NCBI GenBank assembly: GCA_003252385.1
Contig: QKEH01000118.1
Span: 1-34,226 of the forward strand
Direction of reading: 5' to 3'
Length of the DNA stretch: 34,226 nucleotides
Origin: Bacteroidota bacterium
Lineage (GTDB): Bacteria > Bacteroidota > Bacteroidia > Bacteroidales > UBA10428
The notes beneath the pieces are model-generated. The model did no database searches, had not been told where the DNA came from, and saw nothing but the letters and a program-made list of their open reading frames with translations. This document shows, one piece after another, positions 1-6,754 of the stretch; the stretch's first letter is position 1; the number at the start of each line of letters is the position of its first letter. A program made the position numbers and the translations under genes.

Positions 1-94
1 TCTTTTCATCTACTGAGCTGATCTCAAAATGCTGGGTAATGTCCTCAGGGAAAAATACACTTAGCAGGCTTTTTATTAATTCAGGTGATTCCAT
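1..94 (-). CDS. Probable transposase, N-terminal fragment (cut by window edge)
   Basis: An ATG at 94-92 on the minus strand opens a frame that stays open for 31 codons to the window edge, beginning MESPELIKSLLSVFFPED and continuing ITQHFEISSVDEK. The pattern of a helical start, then a short (F/L)PE motif and an HFEI/YFEI-like stretch, resembles the N-terminal region of Bacteroidota ISAon1-type transposases; I recognise it by pattern only. Only about 31 residues are visible, so the catalytic domain, the other end of the element and its inverted repeats lie outside or cannot be identified. It could be an intact insertion sequence or a relic. The reading frame is directly visible; the family is an inference. 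Confidence 0.4.
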   Translation of the reverse strand, partial: MESPELIKSLLSVFFPEDITQHFEISSVDEK

Positions 95-302
95 GCTCCA
101 AAGTAAGCAATACTTCTCCAGCACCTCAAATTAATATTTAGCCGGATTACCCATCCACTATCCGATAACCCTTATTCCCCAAGGATAACACACCCATCCG
201 GTTCCGTAGCACCTGTCCCATGCCGTTAGTAATTTCCGGAACTTCGTCCGCCCGCATACTGTCCATAACGACAGGAAAGGGCACAATTATCCCCTGTTCC
301 CA

Positions 303-311
303 GGGGGGGGG
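303..311 (+). repeat. 9-G homopolymer tract
   Basis: Nine consecutive G residues, preceded by CCCCTGTTCCCA so that the first G residues can pair with the upstream C run (stem CCCCTG/CAGGGG, 4-base loop). It lies 44 bases upstream of the -33 element of the cca promoter. Such tracts can slip during replication or be miscounted in sequencing. Confidence 0.75.
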
Positions 312-355
312 TAGCCTGTACTCAGGTTGGGGTTTCACGGTTGTACCAGCAAACC

Positions 356-387
356 TTTGCCCGTTTGGCTTGTTTCCCGTACTTTTG
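356..387 (+). promoter_or_regulatory. Bacteroidota-type promoter of cca
   Basis: TTTG at 356-359, 20 bases, then TACTTTTG at 380-387, matching the phylum's -33 TTTG / -7 TAnnTTTG pattern. The cca ATG begins at 395, only 7 bases after the -7 box, so the transcript should have almost no leader. Confidence 0.65.
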
Positions 388-394
388 CCCCGCT

Positions 395-1807
395 ATGAAT
401 TTAAAACAGCAATTAACTCACCCGGTATTTAATGTAGTGGCCGAAGTAGCCCGCGAGAAAAACCTGGAATGCTATGTAATTGGAGGCTTTGTGCGCGACC
501 TGCTCCTGCTGCGGCCCTCCAAGGATATTGATATTGTAGTGGTTGGCAGCGGTATTGATCTGGCTACTGAAACCGCCCAACGCATGGGTAAAATTAAGGT
601 GAGCGTTTTCCGGAATTTTGGCACGGCCATGTTTAAATTCCGGGATAGCGATATTGAATTCGTAGGTGCCCGGCGCGAATCGTACCGGCGCGATTCACGG
701 AAACCCATCGTAGAAGACGGCACGCTGCAGGACGACCAGCAACGGCGCGACTTCACCATTAATGCCCTGGCACTTTCTCTGAATCCCGACAATTATGGCG
801 ACCTGATCGATCCCTTTGGAGGACTGGAGGATATGGAGGCACGTCTGATTCGCACCCCGCTCGACCCCGACACCACCTACTCCGACGACCCCCTGCGCAT
901 GATGCGTGCCATCCGCTTTGCTACCCAGCTGGATTACAGGATTGAAGACGACTCACTCAAAGCTATCGGCCGGAACGCCCACCGCATCGACATCATCTCG
1001 AAGGAACGCATAACGGACGAGCTGAATAAAATTATTGCCTCTCCCTCGCCCTCCCGGGGGTTTTACCTGCTTGACCAAACCGGACTGCTCGAACTCATTT
1101 TCCCGGAGATGCACCACCTCAAAGGAGTGGATCTGCGCGATGGACGGGGACATAAGGACAACTTTATTCACACCCTGAGAGTGCTCGACAACCTTTCCGC
1201 TGTTTCCGATAACCTTTGGTTGCGATGGGCCGCTATACTGCACGATATTGCCAAGCCGGCCACCAAACGCTACGACAAAAACACCGGATGGACCTTCCAC
1301 GGCCATGAATTCCTTGGTAGCAAGATGGTTCCTTCCATTTTTAAACGATTAAAGCTTCCGCTGGGAACTCCCATGAAGTACGTGGGCAAATTGGTACAAC
1401 TGCACCTGCGTCCCATTGTGCTCGCCGAAGATGTCGTAACCGACAGTGCGGTACGTCGCCTGCTCTTCGATGCCGGCGACGACGTGGACGATCTGATGGT
1501 GCTGTGCGAAGCCGATATCACCTCCAAGGACGACCGCAAGGTAAAGCGCTACCTCGATAACTTTAAACTGGTTCGGCATAAGTTGAAAGAAATTGAAGAG
1601 AAGGATGCCGTGCGCAACTTTCAGCCCCCGGTAACCGGCGAAATGATTATGGAACATTTTGGCCTCTCGCCCTGCCGTGAGGTAGGCCTGCTGAAAAATG
1701 CCATTAAGGAAGCCATACTCGAAGGTGAAATAAAAAACAATCCTGACGAAGCCTGGTCGTATATGCTCACCAAAGCCGAAGCTCTTGGCTTGAAGCCGGT
1801 AAAATAA
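395..1807 (+). CDS. cca: CCA tRNA nucleotidyltransferase (HD-domain type)
   Basis: Adds or repairs the 3'-terminal CCA of tRNAs in the cytoplasm. The 470-residue protein has the class II nucleotidyltransferase head: GG at 30-31 in YVIGGFVRDLLL, the metal-binding DID at 44-46, RRDFTINAL at 118-126 and DPLRMMRAIRFA near 165-176. This is followed by the poly(A)-polymerase RNA-binding region (ERITDELNKI...GLLELIFPEM) and an HD domain with H283-D284 (LHDIAKP). The frame opens upstream at 341, but I chose ATG 395 because homology-like sequence begins there and the promoter -7 box (380-387) lies inside the longer version. It could be called a poly(A) polymerase family member; the HD-containing form is usual for Bacteroidota CCA enzymes. 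The tRNA-Val at the right edge lacks encoded CCA. Confidence 0.93.
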   Translation: MNLKQQLTHPVFNVVAEVAREKNLECYVIGGFVRDLLLLRPSKDIDIVVVGSGIDLATETAQRMGKIKVSVFRNFGTAMFKFRDSDIEFVGARRESYRRDSRKPIVEDGTLQDDQQRRDFTINALALSLNPDNYGDLIDPFGGLEDMEARLIRTPLDPDTTYSDDPLRMMRAIRFATQLDYRIEDDSLKAIGRNAHRIDIISKERITDELNKIIASPSPSRGFYLLDQTGLLELIFPEMHHLKGVDLRDGRGHKDNFIHTLRVLDNLSAVSDNLWLRWAAILHDIAKPATKRYDKNTGWTFHGHEFLGSKMVPSIFKRLKLPLGTPMKYVGKLVQLHLRPIVLAEDVVTDSAVRRLLFDAGDDVDDLMVLCEADITSKDDRKVKRYLDNFKLVRHKLKEIEEKDAVRNFQPPVTGEMIMEHFGLSPCREVGLLKNAIKEAILEGEIKNNPDEAWSYMLTKAEALGLKPVK

Positions 1808-1838
1808 ATCAGGGTTACCCGGTGAGAGTAACCCTGAT
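1808..1838 (-). terminator. Bidirectional intrinsic terminator between cca and the OMP gene
   Basis: Perfect 11-bp stem ATCAGGGTTAC (1808-1818) / GTAACCCTGAT (1828-1838) with a 9-base loop, directly behind the cca stop codon. Read on the minus strand it is followed by TTTATTTT, a U-rich tail that overlaps the last codons of cca, so it is a good terminator for the leftward gene. On the plus strand the tail is weak. Confidence 0.75.
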
Positions 1839-1860
1839 GAATAGTTCCGTGAGTTACTAC

Positions 1861-2457
1861 CTAGAAATAGTAGTTTAATGAGATTTTAGTATAGGTTGGG
1901 CTCAAGCTCAACTTGAGGTCTTCTTCTACATCGTGAGCATTATAATTGCTTTCGTAAGAATAATTGCTCTTCACTCGAATGTAACGCAAGCCAAATTCAC
2001 CTCCCAAGCTAAAATTGTCATCAAAAAAGTACTCGGTGCCAAAGCCCAGTTCGCCACCCCATAATTTTAAGCCTTCCACCTGCGAATCCAATACATCTTC
2101 AACATCTTCGTCCTCCAGATTGAACTTGGCGGTAACCATGGGTTTTGAAAGGGTCAGCGTGGTGTACGCCTTAATCTGATTTTGGGTATACACAAAATAC
2201 TTAACCCCGATATTCGGGACAAACAGCTGCCCCTTTACTTTCGCCTTGGAATCGCTACTGCCGTAATCGACTTTGTACGAGTAGTTAATCTTTCCATATT
2301 GCAGGCCGCCATAAACAACCATTTTTTCATCGATCTGATAACCGAAACTGGCACCGTTAAAAGATAAACCAGGGGACACTCCAAAGCTGAATTGTGAAAA
2401 AACATTTGCCGACATCAGACACAAAAGGCCCGCCAGCACATACCATTTAGTTTTCAT
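1861..2457 (-). CDS. Small outer-membrane beta-barrel protein
   Basis: A 198-residue secreted protein with a signal peptide (MKTKWYVLAGLLCLMSANVFSQ, cleavage expected after the A/S-F-S region near residue 21). Alternating hydrophobic/polar strands rich in Tyr, Gly and Phe follow, ending in ISLNYYF with a terminal Phe typical of barrel proteins inserted by BamA. The pattern fits the OmpA/OmpW-like small porin families (eight-stranded barrels), probably in the outer membrane. No ligand or enzymatic motif is visible, so the function is unknown. It is a monocistronic minus-strand gene that converges on cca and shares its terminator. An inverted repeat CTTGT-TT-ACAAG lies at 2507-2518, about 50 bases upstream of the start, and could be an operator. 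Confidence 0.8.
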   Translation of the reverse strand: MKTKWYVLAGLLCLMSANVFSQFSFGVSPGLSFNGASFGYQIDEKMVVYGGLQYGKINYSYKVDYGSSDSKAKVKGQLFVPNIGVKYFVYTQNQIKAYTTLTLSKPMVTAKFNLEDEDVEDVLDSQVEGLKLWGGELGFGTEYFFDDNFSLGGEFGLRYIRVKSNYSYESNYNAHDVEEDLKLSLSPTYTKISLNYYF

Positions 2458-2814
2458 TGAAATAGATTTTAGTGAATATTTGATGGTTGATAAAGTTTAT
2501 GCCATTCTTGTTTACAAGTTCCAATAATATTGATTCTTACACCTGCCGCTAAACATACACTTTTCGCCCTCTGCTAACCTTCGTGGTTTAAAACCGGTAT
2601 CCCTTTACAAAAAACAAGCCAAAAGGTGAGTCGTCCTTTTTTTGCAATCCGCAACAACACCTAAAATACGTCGCAAAGCTAAAATACTTTTTCAAATTAT
2701 GGCCTGTTGACCTATGCCAATAGGCAGTAGCCACACAGGCAATGGAATGGATCGGGTCCACGAATAATCCGTGATGCTGTATTTTTGCTACCTTTGCGCA
2801 CATAAAAGGTAACC
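2458..2814. other. Divergent intergenic region without a supported gene
   Basis: This 357-base region separates the leftward barrel gene from the rightward pseudouridine synthase. It contains the CTTGT-TT-ACAAG repeat (2507-2518) near the barrel gene and the -7 boxes of the pseudouridine synthase gene (2780-2796). The short minus-strand frames in the middle have no recognisable content and I do not call them. I see no clear small-RNA promoter-terminator pair. Confidence 0.5.
2780..2796 (+). promoter_or_regulatory. Tandem -7 boxes before the pseudouridine synthase gene
   Basis: TATTTTTG (2780-2787) and TACCTTTG (2789-2796) both match TAnnTTTG and lie 18-27 bases before the ATG at 2815. No good -33 TTG is present at the usual spacing for either, so which one is used is uncertain. 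Confidence 0.45.
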
Positions 2815-3507
2815 ATGGCCAAAGAACTCCATATTTTGTATGAAGACAACCACCTGATTGTGGTTAACAAAACCAATAACGATTTGGTGCAAAAAGATGC
2901 CACAGGCGATTTGGCCCTCGACGACCTGCTGAAAGTATACCTGAAAAACAAATACCACAAACCCGGCAACGTGTTTTTAGGTATCCCGCACCGGCTCGAC
3001 CGGCCGGTAAGTGGTGCAGTGGTGTTTGCCCGCACCAGCAAAGCCCTGACCCGCTTGAACGAATTGTTCCGTTCGGGTGACGTAAAAAAAACCTATTGGG
3101 CTCTGGTGAAAAACCGCCCCCAACCCGAGTCGGGTACGCTGGTTCATTTTATGGTGCGAAACACCAAACAGAACAAATCGTACTGCCATGCCTCCGAAGT
3201 AAAGGATTCCAAACGTGCCGAACTGGACTACCGCCTGCTGGCCAGCTCCGATCAATACCATCTGTTGGAAATTGACCTGAAGACCGGCCGTCATCACCAG
3301 ATACGCGCCCAGCTGGCTACGCTGGGATGCCCCATCAAGGGTGACCTGAAATACGGCTTTCCGCGCTCCAATCCCGATGGGGGCATCTCGCTACATGCCC
3401 GGCAGATTTCATTTATCCATCCGGTTTCCTCGGAACTGGTCGAGATTGTAGCTCCTCCTCCTAATAACGATACCCTTTGGGACTTCTTCGTCAAGAACCA
3501 AAGCTAG
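2815..3507 (+). CDS. RluA/RluD-family RNA pseudouridine synthase
   Basis: Converts specific uridines in rRNA or tRNA to pseudouridine. The 230-residue protein contains the family's catalytic motif HRLDR (59-63; D62 would be the nucleophile) followed by PVSGAVVFA, the KKTYWALV strand and the KTGRHHQIRAQLA motif, then GDLKYG. It lacks an N-terminal S4 RNA-binding domain, so it is the short form that is common in Bacteroidota. The substrate position cannot be told from sequence. It is monocistronic; two TAnnTTTG boxes precede the start, and no terminator is obvious in the 119 bases before the convergent NifX-like gene. Confidence 0.9.
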   Translation: MAKELHILYEDNHLIVVNKTNNDLVQKDATGDLALDDLLKVYLKNKYHKPGNVFLGIPHRLDRPVSGAVVFARTSKALTRLNELFRSGDVKKTYWALVKNRPQPESGTLVHFMVRNTKQNKSYCHASEVKDSKRAELDYRLLASSDQYHLLEIDLKTGRHHQIRAQLATLGCPIKGDLKYGFPRSNPDGGISLHARQISFIHPVSSELVEIVAPPPNNDTLWDFFVKNQS

Positions 3508-3626
3508 CAGATTGCACCTGCACGTTTCGCTGTGCACACAGAATGAATACTGTTAGAGGGCTCCTTCCCTGGATACCAAACGAAACAACAAACGGAAAGG
3601 TCTCAATTAATAGCCTTGGAAACCAG

Positions 3627-3992
3627 TTAATGGCTGCACTGATGATCGTCGCCGTGATGTGAGCAGGTTTCGCCCGAGTCTTTAACCAAGTCTCTTAAAT
3701 ACGCTTCCGCCAACAAACGAACCGGTCCTGTACAACCCCGAAAAACCTGAATCCCGGCCTGCGAAACTTTATTCACTGCCCCCTGGCCCATATTACCGGC
3801 CAGCATTACCTTTACACCCTTTTCCTGAAGGACTGTGGCAATGTCGGACTTACAGCCACATCCCTGTGGTGCCTGAAATAATTCTTCGTTAACAATGGTT
3901 TTAGTATCCGATACCGAATAAATGGTATAATACTCACAATGACCAAAATGGTCGTCGACCTGCTGATTTCTGGAGGGTATTGCTATTTTCAT
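3627..3992 (-). CDS. NifX/NifB-like (dinitrogenase Fe-Mo cofactor biosynthesis domain) protein with CxC and His-rich tail
   Basis: 121 residues matching the dinitrogenase iron-molybdenum cofactor biosynthesis fold (ribonuclease H-like; the family includes NifX, NafY and the NifB C-terminus). It starts MKIAIPSRNQQVDDHFGHC, the usual DHFGH signature, and has GCGCKSD (44-50) and a C-terminal tail with several His and Cys residues (from residue 110). These suggest binding of a metal or Fe-S species, but no nitrogenase genes are in the window and stand-alone members occur in non-fixers, so the actual cargo is unknown. It is the last gene of the minus-strand operon headed by the DUF134 regulator, 46 bases after the DUF1847 gene. 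Confidence 0.85.
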   Translation of the reverse strand: MKIAIPSRNQQVDDHFGHCEYYTIYSVSDTKTIVNEELFQAPQGCGCKSDIATVLQEKGVKVMLAGNMGQGAVNKVSQAGIQVFRGCTGPVRLLAEAYLRDLVKDSGETCSHHGDDHQCSH

Positions 3993-4038
3993 TTCTATTT
4001 AAGTATAAGATATTATAAGGCATATTCTGCAACAAAGC

Positions 4039-4521
4039 CTATTGGCCGTTTACCATCAAATCGAGGCGTTCCATGGTGTGGTGTCTCCGTTTGCGGTCTT
4101 TAACCACCAGGGTCGATGTGGGAGCCTCGGATTTCTTGTTGAAAACAATATCGTGACCTACACATAAACCTAACACCAGGTTCATTTCAGTATTACTGCC
4201 GTTGAGCACAGCAGCTTGTCCCGCCGGATTGCATAATGTCCCCTGGCTTTCGGGGCGGATGGCACTACGAGGTATCTTCCCAACTTTACAATGCACCCGT
4301 ACCACTTCAAATCCCTCCTGCTCCAAATGCTTCTCCAGTGCCACCGATTCCTTCTCAAACGAAATGCAATTGGCAATGCCTATGCGCTTCATGCCGGCTG
4401 CCCGTGCAAAAACCACCAGCTCATCCACCCGGTCGTTTGTCCGGTTTATCGAATCTTCTGCCAGCTGCATGGTTTTCCAATCCGAATCGCTATACAGCTC
4501 CTTAAACTCCCTCTCTTCCAT
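4039..4521 (-). CDS. DUF1847 family protein lacking the Cys-rich N-terminus
   Basis: A 160-residue cytoplasmic protein of the DUF1847 family, recognised by IGIANCISFEKES, the VHCKVGKIP segment, LCNPAGQA and GLCVGHDIVFNKKSEAP followed by STLVVKDR. The conserved cysteines and the C-terminal GHD suggest a metal-binding enzyme of unknown activity. Family members I know of usually start with a cysteine-rich stretch of about 50 residues; here the protein begins directly at the helical region, so that part is missing. It sits third in the operon, 9 bases after the cysteine-free NifX-like gene and before the CxC-bearing one. The function is not established; family assignment is fairly secure. Confidence 0.8.
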   Translation of the reverse strand: MEEREFKELYSDSDWKTMQLAEDSINRTNDRVDELVVFARAAGMKRIGIANCISFEKESVALEKHLEQEGFEVVRVHCKVGKIPRSAIRPESQGTLCNPAGQAAVLNGSNTEMNLVLGLCVGHDIVFNKKSEAPTSTLVVKDRKRRHHTMERLDLMVNGQ

Positions 4522-4530
4522 ATTATAGTA

Positions 4531-4851
4531 TTACTTATTTCTGTTTCTATAATAAACAACATCCTGCAAGTTCCGGATTTTGGCGTCCAGAACAATAATC
4601 TGCACTTTATTCTTTAATGCCATCTGCTGAATTTTTAATCCCAGCTCGTAAGCAGCCAAAGTACTTACCCCCATCTCGTTTACCAGCATATTAAAAACTT
4701 TTCGCCCGGCATGCAACGGGTTATTGGCATACGGATTGGCCAGTAATACCGGAAGGGTTCCGTCCAGAATCGCAAAGAAAGCACTACGGGCAAACTGCAT
4801 GCTTAACGCGCTGTCCAAACTGTATGTTGATATAGGGACCACCAACTTCAT
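4531..4851 (-). CDS. NifX/NifB-like protein without cysteines
   Basis: 106 residues with the same fold signature as the gene at 3627-3992 but divergent: it starts MKLVVPISTYSLDSALSMQF, has an AxxFAILDG strand and a GVSTLAAYELGLKI helix that match the second half of the dinitrogenase Fe-Mo cofactor biosynthesis domain. It has no cysteine and no DHFGH motif, so it is unlikely to bind the same cofactor and may act as a partner or scaffold of the CxC-containing paralogue. It is second in the operon, starting 3 bases after the DUF134 stop codon, which suggests translational coupling. Family call is moderate; role is inference. Confidence 0.65.
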   Translation of the reverse strand: MKLVVPISTYSLDSALSMQFARSAFFAILDGTLPVLLANPYANNPLHAGRKVFNMLVNEMGVSTLAAYELGLKIQQMALKNKVQIIVLDAKIRNLQDVVYYRNRNK

Positions 4852-4854
4852 ACC

Positions 4855-5262
4855 TCATCCTTTAACCCGCTCGTACTGGTTACTCCCACATAAAGGACAA
4901 CACTCCGCCCCCTTCCCAACCGGATCGTTAAACTTGCTTCGACACGCCAAACAGGCAAACCACCGGCCTTCGAAAATGGCGGTTCCACCTTCTATTATCA
5001 CCTGGCGCCCTTCGGTTAAGGCCGAAGCTATTTTAAACCTGGCTCGCTCGTAAATCCGCGTTAACGTAGGACGCGAAACCTGCATAAACCCCGATGCTTC
5101 CTCCTGCGACAGGTGTTCATAATCCAACAACCGTATGGCTTCATACTCTTCGAGATGAAGCATAACAATACGCTCGGGCTCCTGGGTATAATGCCCCAAA
5201 GGCATAAACCCCTTCACCCGTGGAGGAGACTGTATTTTACTTATTTGCCGGGGACGTGCCAT
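4855..5262 (-). CDS. DUF134 family DNA-binding protein with zinc-ribbon tail
   Basis: A predicted transcription factor of 135 residues. It has the DUF134 arrangement: MARPRQ start, a PLG...E segment, and a helix-turn-helix of sigma-70 region 4 type (EEYEAIRLLDYEHLSQEEAS then VSRPTLTRIYERARFKIA, about 38-82). The C-terminal part carries two CxxC pairs (CLAC and CPLC, about 103-124), likely a zinc ribbon or a metal-sensing site. DUF134 genes are often found beside NifX/NifB-like genes, as here, where it heads a four-gene operon. A perfect palindrome at 5289-5302 sits inside its own promoter, suggesting autoregulation; that link is inferred from position. Confidence 0.85.
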   Translation of the reverse strand: MARPRQISKIQSPPRVKGFMPLGHYTQEPERIVMLHLEEYEAIRLLDYEHLSQEEASGFMQVSRPTLTRIYERARFKIASALTEGRQVIIEGGTAIFEGRWFACLACRSKFNDPVGKGAECCPLCGSNQYERVKG

Positions 5263-5279
5263 CTACTGAAATGAGGATG

Positions 5280-5310
5280 CAAATATATTGAACATATGTT
5301 CATAACCCAA
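5280..5310 (-). promoter_or_regulatory. Promoter of the DUF134 operon
   Basis: On the minus strand TTG (5310-5308), 20 bases, then TATATTTG (5287-5280), a full match to the Bacteroidota -33/-7 pattern. The box ends 17 bases before the ATG at 5262. Confidence 0.7.
5289..5302. promoter_or_regulatory. 14-bp palindromic operator candidate
   Basis: TGAACATATGTTCA is a perfect palindrome lying wholly within the 20-base spacer between the -33 and -7 elements of the DUF134 operon promoter. A protein bound here would block RNA polymerase. The DUF134 product is the obvious candidate ligand, but this is inferred from position only. Confidence 0.6.
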
Positions 5311-5461
5311 GCCCGACGGTAAAAAAACATTCCGCCTTGAATCTTCTTTTTACCAGGCAAATCGTCTTTTGTTGAAAATTACGCATCCCAAACCTCCTAT
5401 CCACGATGCTTTGCTTGTATTTTTGTCGAAATAGCGCTCTGCGCACGCTGCTCGTGGTTGC

Positions 5462-6625
5462 ATGAATTGGATGAAAAAATCCGGCTCATGGAATACCCGG
5501 CTACCGTGCGTCAGTTACTGGTTCTGGCCAGTGACGAGAAGCACAAGAGTAAACCAAGAAACTGAATTGCGTTTGAAGACCATTTGGATAACACTACTGG
5601 CAGGGGTATTTGGAATAGCATCCGCGAATACCGGGCGAAAAATAAGCCAGGAAGAGTATATTGACACATATAAAGAGATTGCCATGCGCGAAATGGAGCG
5701 CAGCAAAATACCGGCCAGCATCACCCTGGCTCAGGGAATTCTTGAATCGGGACATGGCAACAGCACGCTGGCTCGCCGGGCCAACAATCATTTCGGAATA
5801 AAATGTCACGATTGGAATGGTAAAAGCATTACTCACGACGACGATGCCCGTAACGAATGCTTCCGAAAGTACAAAACCGCCGAAGAGTCGTTCCACGACC
5901 ATTCGGAGTTTTTAACCACGCGCAGCCGCTACGCCGACCTGTTCTCGCTGGAGATCAGCGACTACAAGGGTTGGGCCAAAGGCCTTAAAAAATCAGGCTA
6001 TGCAACCAGTCCCACGTATGCCGAAGCGCTTATACGTATTATTGAAACCAACAACCTGCAACAGTACGACTCCGAAGTGCTGGCACGTAGTAACGAACAC
6101 TTGAAGGGAAAACCCGAATACGATAAAACCGAATATGCCGGAGGCCGTAAGGTCTTTTTTAAAAATCGGGTAAAGTACGTCTGCGCCCGACAGGGAGAAA
6201 CCTTTCAGGATCTTAGCGAGGAGTTGGATCTCTTCCAGTGGCAACTTCCCAAATACAACGACCTGCCCGAAAGCCACACCTTCGCCGAAGGCGATATGGT
6301 CTACCTGCAACCCAAACGCAGCAAGGCCGAAGCCGGAAATAAATTCCATACCGTTCAACCCGGCGAAAGCCTGCTTGATATTTCGCAACAGTATGCCATC
6401 CGGCTCGATGTGCTGGCGCGGCGTAACCAGCTTGCCACCAATTCCGTTCCGGAGCCAGGTTCAAAGCTACTGCTCAGAGGCCGCAAGAAAGCCACCCACC
6501 CGGTGCAGCCGGAAACTGCAACTGCCAGAACTCCGGTTAAAATCAAACGCCCCGACCTGCCAACCACAAAAGAATCCGAGGAATCCCAGGACGAATTTCA
6601 GGTAGAGTTTGATCCGGATATCTAA
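5462..6625 (+). CDS. Glucosaminidase-domain peptidoglycan hydrolase with two LysM repeats
   Basis: Predicted exported N-acetylglucosaminidase that cuts peptidoglycan glycan strands. The catalytic domain (about 65-200) shows SITLAQGILESGHGNSTLA, NNHFGIKC, CFRKYKTAEESFHDHSEFL and GWAKGLKKSGYATSPTY. Two LysM-like repeats follow (about 232-285, 297-345: FHTVQPGESLLDISQQYAI), then a low-complexity tail rich in Pro, Thr and Lys. The ATG at 5462 is kept as the conventional start, but its first 35 residues look unlike a secretion signal, whereas TTG at 5567 would give MRLKTIWITLLAGVFGIASA, a clean signal peptide. A TATTTTTG box lies at 5418-5425. A terminator follows the gene. Confidence 0.85.
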   Translation: MNWMKKSGSWNTRLPCVSYWFWPVTRSTRVNQETELRLKTIWITLLAGVFGIASANTGRKISQEEYIDTYKEIAMREMERSKIPASITLAQGILESGHGNSTLARRANNHFGIKCHDWNGKSITHDDDARNECFRKYKTAEESFHDHSEFLTTRSRYADLFSLEISDYKGWAKGLKKSGYATSPTYAEALIRIIETNNLQQYDSEVLARSNEHLKGKPEYDKTEYAGGRKVFFKNRVKYVCARQGETFQDLSEELDLFQWQLPKYNDLPESHTFAEGDMVYLQPKRSKAEAGNKFHTVQPGESLLDISQQYAIRLDVLARRNQLATNSVPEPGSKLLLRGRKKATHPVQPETATARTPVKIKRPDLPTTKESEESQDEFQVEFDPDI

Positions 6626-6693
6626 GCTAGTCCGGCTTACGCAATCAACCACTTACACTAGGCTACCTCACTCAAACCTTGAGGTGAAATTTG

Positions 6694-6720
6694 TAATCTG
6701 TTGGCAGATTAGCTTTTATT
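6694..6720 (+). terminator. Intrinsic terminator after the glucosaminidase gene
   Basis: TAATCTG (6694-6700), loop TTGG, CAGATTA (6705-6711), then GCTTTTATT. A second small hairpin, CTCAA-ACC-TTGAG, lies at 6671-6683. The stem is AT-rich but perfect and has a U-rich tail. Confidence 0.55.
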
Positions 6721-6754
6721 CTCTATTTTAGACCCACGAATTATTACAGGACAT

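Larger units (their letters stand above)
95..394. other. Gene-poor spacer between transposase fragment and cca
   Basis: About 300 bases with no reading frame that I can support. It holds a hairpin-forming CCCCTG-TTCC-CAGGGG (291-306) running into a 9-G tract (303-311), and the cca promoter (356-387). The short frames here (63 and 70 codons on opposite strands) are not recognisable and both cross the G tract. If the left-edge frame is an insertion sequence, one of its ends should lie in this stretch, but I cannot place the inverted repeat. Confidence 0.5.

Noticed and set aside
147-338. A 63-codon minus-strand frame before cca, starting at GTG and ending GNKGYRIVDG
   Set aside because: No recognisable domain, crosses the 9-G tract, lies opposite an equally long plus-strand frame, and has no promoter or spacing evidence.
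341-394. Upstream extension of cca to ATG 341
   Set aside because: The extra 18 residues overlap the cca promoter -7 box and do not match the family; ATG 395 fits the family start.
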